Both the position numbers and the translations under genes were made by a program. Below are positions 60,382 to 64,000 of a stretch of DNA of 64,000 nucleotides, piece after piece; position 1 is the first letter of the stretch; each line of letters opens with the position of its first letter. The stretch comes from Algoriphagus hitonicola (GTDB lineage: Bacteria; Bacteroidota; Bacteroidia; Cytophagales; Cyclobacteriaceae). Under the pieces are notes generated by a model. That model saw only the letters and a list, made by a program, of their open reading frames with translations. It searched no databases and was not told the DNA's origin. The stretch is taken from the NCBI RefSeq assembly GCF_900113375.1, contig NZ_FOPC01000012.1, forward strand, positions 62,001-126,000, written 5' to 3'.

Positions 60382-60744
60382 ATGAAGTTTTCAAAAATAT
60401 TCTATAGCATCTGGGCAGTGTTATTTGGCCTTTTTGCTTTTTGGCAGATCAATGATCCTGATCCTGAAGTATGGGTCAGTATTTATGTGGTGGCCATTAT
60501 CTTTTGTCTATTAGCTATTCGCGGAATATTTCCAAAGATTCCACTGACGATACTGGTGGCCGTTTGCTTAATCGGTGCAATTTATTTTTGGCCGGATTCG
60601 GTGTCAGGCTGGATTGGACAGGAAGTAGAGCAGGGTGATTTAACGATGAAAACACCCGAAATGGAAGAGGGTAGAGAATCTTTCGGCTTGCTAATCATTG
60701 CGCTAGTAAATATTCCGGGACTGATCAAAGCTTGGAGAAGTTAA
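60382..60744 (+). CDS. TMEM220-family membrane protein
   Basis: The 120-residue protein has four predicted membrane helices and the family hallmark FWQINDPDPEVWVSIYVVAI directly after the first helix. The family is found in bacteria and animals and has no known function. It lies 17 bases after the gluconate dehydrogenase subunit 3 gene, so the two probably share a transcript. A strong hairpin follows. Confidence 0.85.
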   Translation: MKFSKIFYSIWAVLFGLFAFWQINDPDPEVWVSIYVVAIIFCLLAIRGIFPKIPLTILVAVCLIGAIYFWPDSVSGWIGQEVEQGDLTMKTPEMEEGRESFGLLIIALVNIPGLIKAWRS

Positions 60745-60779
60745 AAAAAATGGCTCATTTTTATTCGAATGAGCCATTT
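60743..60779 (-). terminator. 12-bp stem terminator between TMEM220 and pntB genes
   Basis: AAATGGCTCATT (60748-60759) pairs perfectly with AATGAGCCATTT (60768-60779). The T run is on the minus strand, so it ends the pnt operon; it can also shield the convergent plus-strand transcript. Confidence 0.88.
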
Positions 60780-60785
60780 GTGCAA

Positions 60786-62198
60786 TTATAGATTTTTCAA
60801 TTCCCCAATTAATTTTTCCAAAGAGTCTTTGGCATCGCCAAAAAGCATTCGGTTTTTCGGGTGAAAGAAAAGTTCATTTTCGATGCCCGCATAGCCTTTT
60901 CCCATGGATCGCTTGAGGACAATGACATTTTTGGCATTCCAAACCTTAATAATCGGCATCCCAAAAATCGGGCTTCCGGGATCATTTTCCGCAGCGGGAT
61001 TGACCACGTCGTTGGCACCGATGACCAATACCACATCGGTATTTGCCATATCATCATTGGCGTCCTCCATTTCCAGTAATTTGGGATAAGGGACATCTGC
61101 TTCGGCAAGCAAGACATTCATGTGCCCGGGCATTCGACCTGCGACAGGATGGATAGCATAGGTTAATTCGACCCCTTTATCTTCCAGTATTTTCTCCAAA
61201 TTATGGACGGTATGCTGGGCTTGAGCTACCGCCAATCCGTATCCTGGGACTACGCTGACTTTATTGGCATAAGCCAACAAAATCGCTGCATCCGTGATTC
61301 CGATTTCTTTCACCGTTCCTTGTTCCCCGGATTTTGCAGCAGAAGTGCCACCACCTCCAAAAGAACCGATGATTACATTGGTCAAGGATCGATTCATGGC
61401 GGTACACATCAGTACGGTCAGGATGGTCCCAGCCGAACCTACCAGAATTCCTCCTGTCAGCATGGCCTGATTGCCGTAGAGAAATCCTCCAAATGCCGCT
61501 GCCATTCCTGTAAAGCTATTCAAAAGCGAAATCACAACCGGCATATCCGCTCCACCGATCGGCATTACGAATAGCACCCCATATAATAAGGAAAGCACCA
61601 GTAAGGTGTACATCAACGGCATGCTCAGGTCTCCAGAAACAGCCAAATATCCGGCTAACCCAACTAAAGCGAGCAGTAAGCTAATATTGATAAACTGACC
61701 AGCGGGAAGGGCTTTGTCGGCTATTTTACCTTCCAATTTGCCATAGGCTACGATCGAGCCTGAAAATGAAACCGAACCGATAATCAAGCCCAGTAAAATC
61801 ACAATCAGCATTCCGGCAGAAATTTCCCCTCCATGTCGAAGATGATCAAACTCTACCAGAGAAATCACGCCTGCGCAGGCACCGCCCATTCCGTTGAAAA
61901 AGGAAACCATTTGAGGCATGGCAGTCATTTTGACTTTGAGTGCCATCCGAGTGCCGATAACTGTTCCAATGACTAAACCCGCTAAAATCAGGGAATAATT
62001 CAGCCATTTATCCGCACTGAATTCCTCCTTGAATAAAATAGTTGCGGCAATTGCCAGCCCCATTCCATATCCGGCGATCAGGTTTCCCCTGCGGGCTTTG
62101 TCCGGGCTGGAGAGCATTTTCAACCCCAAGATAAATGTAATCGATGCTACGATGTAGCTGAGCTCCAAAATGCTCAATCCGAGTAAGTCGTTTAACAT
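60786..62198 (-). CDS. pntB: NAD(P) transhydrogenase subunit beta
   Basis: PntB holds membrane domain II and the NADP(H)-binding domain III of the proton-translocating transhydrogenase. The 470 residues show nine or so hydrophobic helices followed by the nucleotide domain with VVPGYGLAVAQAQHTVHNLE, AIHPVAGRMPGHMNVLLAEA, VVLVIGANDVVNPAAENDPG and IFGMPIIKVWNAKNVIVLKR. Intact. It is the last gene of pntAA-pntAB-pntB with a 2-base gap from pntAB. The complex links NADH and NADPH pools through the proton gradient. Confidence 0.97.
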   Translation of the reverse strand: MLNDLLGLSILELSYIVASITFILGLKMLSSPDKARRGNLIAGYGMGLAIAATILFKEEFSADKWLNYSLILAGLVIGTVIGTRMALKVKMTAMPQMVSFFNGMGGACAGVISLVEFDHLRHGGEISAGMLIVILLGLIIGSVSFSGSIVAYGKLEGKIADKALPAGQFINISLLLALVGLAGYLAVSGDLSMPLMYTLLVLSLLYGVLFVMPIGGADMPVVISLLNSFTGMAAAFGGFLYGNQAMLTGGILVGSAGTILTVLMCTAMNRSLTNVIIGSFGGGGTSAAKSGEQGTVKEIGITDAAILLAYANKVSVVPGYGLAVAQAQHTVHNLEKILEDKGVELTYAIHPVAGRMPGHMNVLLAEADVPYPKLLEMEDANDDMANTDVVLVIGANDVVNPAAENDPGSPIFGMPIIKVWNAKNVIVLKRSMGKGYAGIENELFFHPKNRMLFGDAKDSLEKLIGELKNL

Positions 62199-62200
62199 AA

Positions 62201-62512
62201 TTACCGGGCTTTTTTCTTAAACATTTCCAACATCCGGTCTGTGACCACAAAACCACCGACTACGTTTAGCGTGCCTAAAATCACCGCTAAAAATCCCAAA
62301 ATCAACGCGTAATAATTTGTGGGATCCGCTTGAAGCATGATGATAATGGATCCAATGACGACTACTCCGTGAATGGCATTTGCACCGGACATCAAAGGCG
62401 TGTGCAGTACTGCTGGAACATTGGAAATGATCTCAATCCCCAAAAAGATTGAGACGAGGATTAGGAAAATAAATTCCCGGTTTTCATAAAATAGAATGAG
62501 GATATCTTCCAT
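62201..62512 (-). CDS. pntAB: NAD(P) transhydrogenase subunit alpha, membrane part
   Basis: I start at the ATG of MEDILILFYENREFIFLILV (103 residues). It carries the three or four helices of the C-terminal PntA membrane segment, with GIEIISNVPAVLHTPLMSGA and NAIHGVVVIGSIIIM, which are conserved. In E. coli this segment is fused to the NAD-binding part; here it is a separate gene, as in several alpha-proteobacteria and Bacteroidota. Its ATG overlaps the TAA of the preceding pntAA gene by one base. Confidence 0.93.
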   Translation of the reverse strand: MEDILILFYENREFIFLILVSIFLGIEIISNVPAVLHTPLMSGANAIHGVVVIGSIIIMLQADPTNYYALILGFLAVILGTLNVVGGFVVTDRMLEMFKKKAR

Positions 62513-63651
62513 TAGTTGACTTTTTCTGTTGGATAAAGAATTGATTTTACTCGACTGCTCATCACATTTCCTTGATGCGTGACACAGGTATTGGCGACGA
62601 TATCGTCTTCCCAATTGAGATTCAGCTCGCCTTCAGTGGTGATCATGAGTTTGAGGAAATTGACCATATTTTTGCCATACATCTTGCTGGCATCAATCGG
62701 CATGGAGGAGGGGAGATTGGAGTTGCCGATGATTTTTACTCCGTATTTTTCACAGGTTTGGTTGTCTTCTGTCAGTTCGCAGTTTCCTCCGGAGGAGGCA
62801 GCCAAATCTACGATTACTGATCCGGGTGCCATGGCTTCCACCGTTTCTTTGGTGATTAAAACCGGTGCCTTTCGGCCGGGAATCTGAGCAGTACAAATGA
62901 TAATATTGGCTTTTTTGGCATGCTCCTGAATAAGCTCCTGCTGCTTGGCTTTATATTCCTCACTTTGCTCTACAGCATAACCTCCGGCACTGGCTTCGTC
63001 TTTGGCACCTTCTACTTTGACAAATTTTGCCCCCAAACTTTTCACTTCTTCCTCTGCAGCTGCACGGACATCAAATGCCTCCACTACAGCTCCCAGCCTT
63101 TTGGCGGTGGCAATAGCCTGTAATCCTGCTACTCCTGCACCCAAAACCAGAACTTTGGATGGAATAATACTGCCCGCGGCAGTCATAAACATGGGGAAAA
63201 AGCGTGGAGATTGGTTTGCTGCAGTCAATACCGCCTGATATCCCGCTACAGTCGCCATGGAAGAAAGCACATCCATGGATTGAGCGCGTGTCGTTCTCGG
63301 GACATTGTCCATGGAAAAGGAGGTGATATTCAGCTCTAAAAGTTGGTCCACTAGGTCCTTGTTGGATAAAGGCTGAAACTGACAAACCAACACTTGACCT
63401 TTTTTAAGCTGATTGATTTCCTCTTCCGAAGGAGTATGTATGCTGAGCAGTAAATCCGATTGAAGAGTTTCGCTTCTGGAGCAGATTTCCGCACCGACGG
63501 CTTGGTAATTCTCATCACTCGAAAAAGCAGTTTCGCCAGCTTGGGTTTCTACCCGGACTTTCACTTTTAAATCGATAAAGATTTTGACGCTTTCGGGTAA
63601 TAAGGCCACCCGACGTTCTCCTTCCGGTTCTTTTAGCAGACCAATTGTCAT
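62512..63651 (-). CDS. pntAA: NAD(P) transhydrogenase subunit alpha, NAD-binding part
   Basis: The 379-residue soluble domain I binds NAD(H): alanine-dehydrogenase-like start MTIGLLKEPEGERRVALLPE, the nucleotide fold VLVLGAGVAGLQAIATAKRL, GAVVEAFDVRAAAEEEVKSL, and the mobile-loop region with IICTAQIPGRKAPVLITKET. It is the first gene of the three-gene pnt operon and has a 179-base divergent spacer with the MmcQ/YjbR-like gene. Confidence 0.96.
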   Translation of the reverse strand: MTIGLLKEPEGERRVALLPESVKIFIDLKVKVRVETQAGETAFSSDENYQAVGAEICSRSETLQSDLLLSIHTPSEEEINQLKKGQVLVCQFQPLSNKDLVDQLLELNITSFSMDNVPRTTRAQSMDVLSSMATVAGYQAVLTAANQSPRFFPMFMTAAGSIIPSKVLVLGAGVAGLQAIATAKRLGAVVEAFDVRAAAEEEVKSLGAKFVKVEGAKDEASAGGYAVEQSEEYKAKQQELIQEHAKKANIIICTAQIPGRKAPVLITKETVEAMAPGSVIVDLAASSGGNCELTEDNQTCEKYGVKIIGNSNLPSSMPIDASKMYGKNMVNFLKLMITTEGELNLNWEDDIVANTCVTHQGNVMSSRVKSILYPTEKVN

Positions 63652-63830
63652 TTTGAACAGTTTATTTCTTAAAGTCTTAAATTAATGTTTTCCGAGGTAT
63701 TTAAAAATTTAATTCGGATCAGTGGGGAAATTAAAAAAATGATTGAAATCAGGATTTGGACTTTTATCGAAAGAAGGGATTTGGGATATTGCGATTAGAT
63801 TTTTTCCAGCCATCTTCAAGATTCAATTCA

Positions 63831-64000
63831 ATGAATTTAACCTATTTTCGTGACTATTGTTTGGCAAAACCCGGAGTGACGGAGGATACGCCATTTGATG
63901 AAAACACACTCTGTTTTCGGGTGGGAGGAAAAATATTTGCCATTACCGATTTGACAAACTTTGAATATATCAATTTAAAATGCGATCCCGAATACGCCTC
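63831..64000 (+). CDS. MmcQ/YjbR family DNA-binding protein (partial)
   Basis: The first 56 codons read MNLTYFRDYCLAKPGVTEDT, PFDENTLCFRVGGKIFAITD and LTNFEYINLKCDPEYA, the standard opening of the MmcQ/YjbR family with its CyaY-like fold. The gene runs off the right edge of the window. The family is thought to bind DNA, but cellular function is poorly known. Confidence 0.88.
   Translation, partial: MNLTYFRDYCLAKPGVTEDTPFDENTLCFRVGGKIFAITDLTNFEYINLKCDPEYA

Overview
The window is a chromosomal segment of a Bacteroidota bacterium, most likely a marine or soil member of the Cyclobacteriaceae (Algoriphagus-like). The reasons are the S20/RadC/PheT/ZapA/RNase Y housekeeping block, many SusD-free but carbohydrate-oriented catabolic genes, lipoproteins with short LxxC signals, a UbiA-type lipid prenyltransferase, a TMEM220-type protein, a 6-bladed beta-propeller lipoprotein and a three-gene pntAAB transhydrogenase. 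The family-level assignment is inference from gene content; no rRNA is present. Coding density is high. No tRNA, rRNA, CRISPR array, complete insertion sequence or prophage was seen.

Layout. 1-7.8 kb: end of rpsT, radC, a DUF1684 protein, pheT, a coiled-coil protein, zapA, rny, an MtfA-like peptidase and two small unknown genes. 7.8-13.8 kb: hexuronate catabolism (uxaB, uxaA) divergent from a three-gene TRAP transporter. 13.8-20.3 kb: a GNAT acetyltransferase, a giant ThuA/sugar-dehydrogenase/PKD/cytochrome c lipoprotein, galK and a LacI regulator. 20.4-30.7 kb: a glutaminyl-cyclase-like peptidase, cysS, a frameshifted YD-repeat lipoprotein, a hicAB pair with broken hicA, purH, a Bro-N protein, purN, proA, proB and a UbiA prenyltransferase. 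30.8-36.6 kb: a Gfo/Idh/MocA oxidoreductase, an antitoxin with a nonsense-mutated RelE/ParE toxin, a nitrilase, a GH10 xylanase, then a TTTC microsatellite in front of a small Cys-rich secreted peptide and a 6-bladed beta-propeller lipoprotein. 36.7-46.5 kb: a ROK sugar kinase, a NagB/PIG-L fusion, a CBS/DUF294 protein, a gluconokinase/6-phosphogluconate dehydrogenase fusion, an amidohydrolase and an exported galactose mutarotase. 46.6-55 kb: an orphan contractile tail-sheath gene, a NagZ-like GH3 enzyme, and a tight operon of an AmpG-like permease, GNAT, GHL10-type hydrolase and lipoprotein peptidoglycan amidase, with a divergent DeoR regulator. 55-64 kb: a 5'-nucleotidase-family phosphatase, a diheme cytochrome c, an M20 hydrolase, a gluconate-dehydrogenase subunit 3 homologue, a TMEM220 protein, pntAAB and the start of an MmcQ/YjbR gene.

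How the genes fit together. Much of the region serves sugar use: galacturonate/glucuronate import and conversion, galactose (galM, galK), xylan cleavage, gluconate entry into the pentose phosphate pathway through one fused enzyme, amino-sugar use (ROK, NagB) and cell-wall sugar salvage (amidase, GHL10, AmpG-like, NagZ-like). The most unusual items are the solitary tail-sheath gene directly downstream of the NagZ-like gene, the possibly phase-variable peptide/propeller pair, remnants of former tandem paralogues beside GAGTG/CACTC palindromes at two loci, and three independently broken genes in a short interval, two of them toxins.
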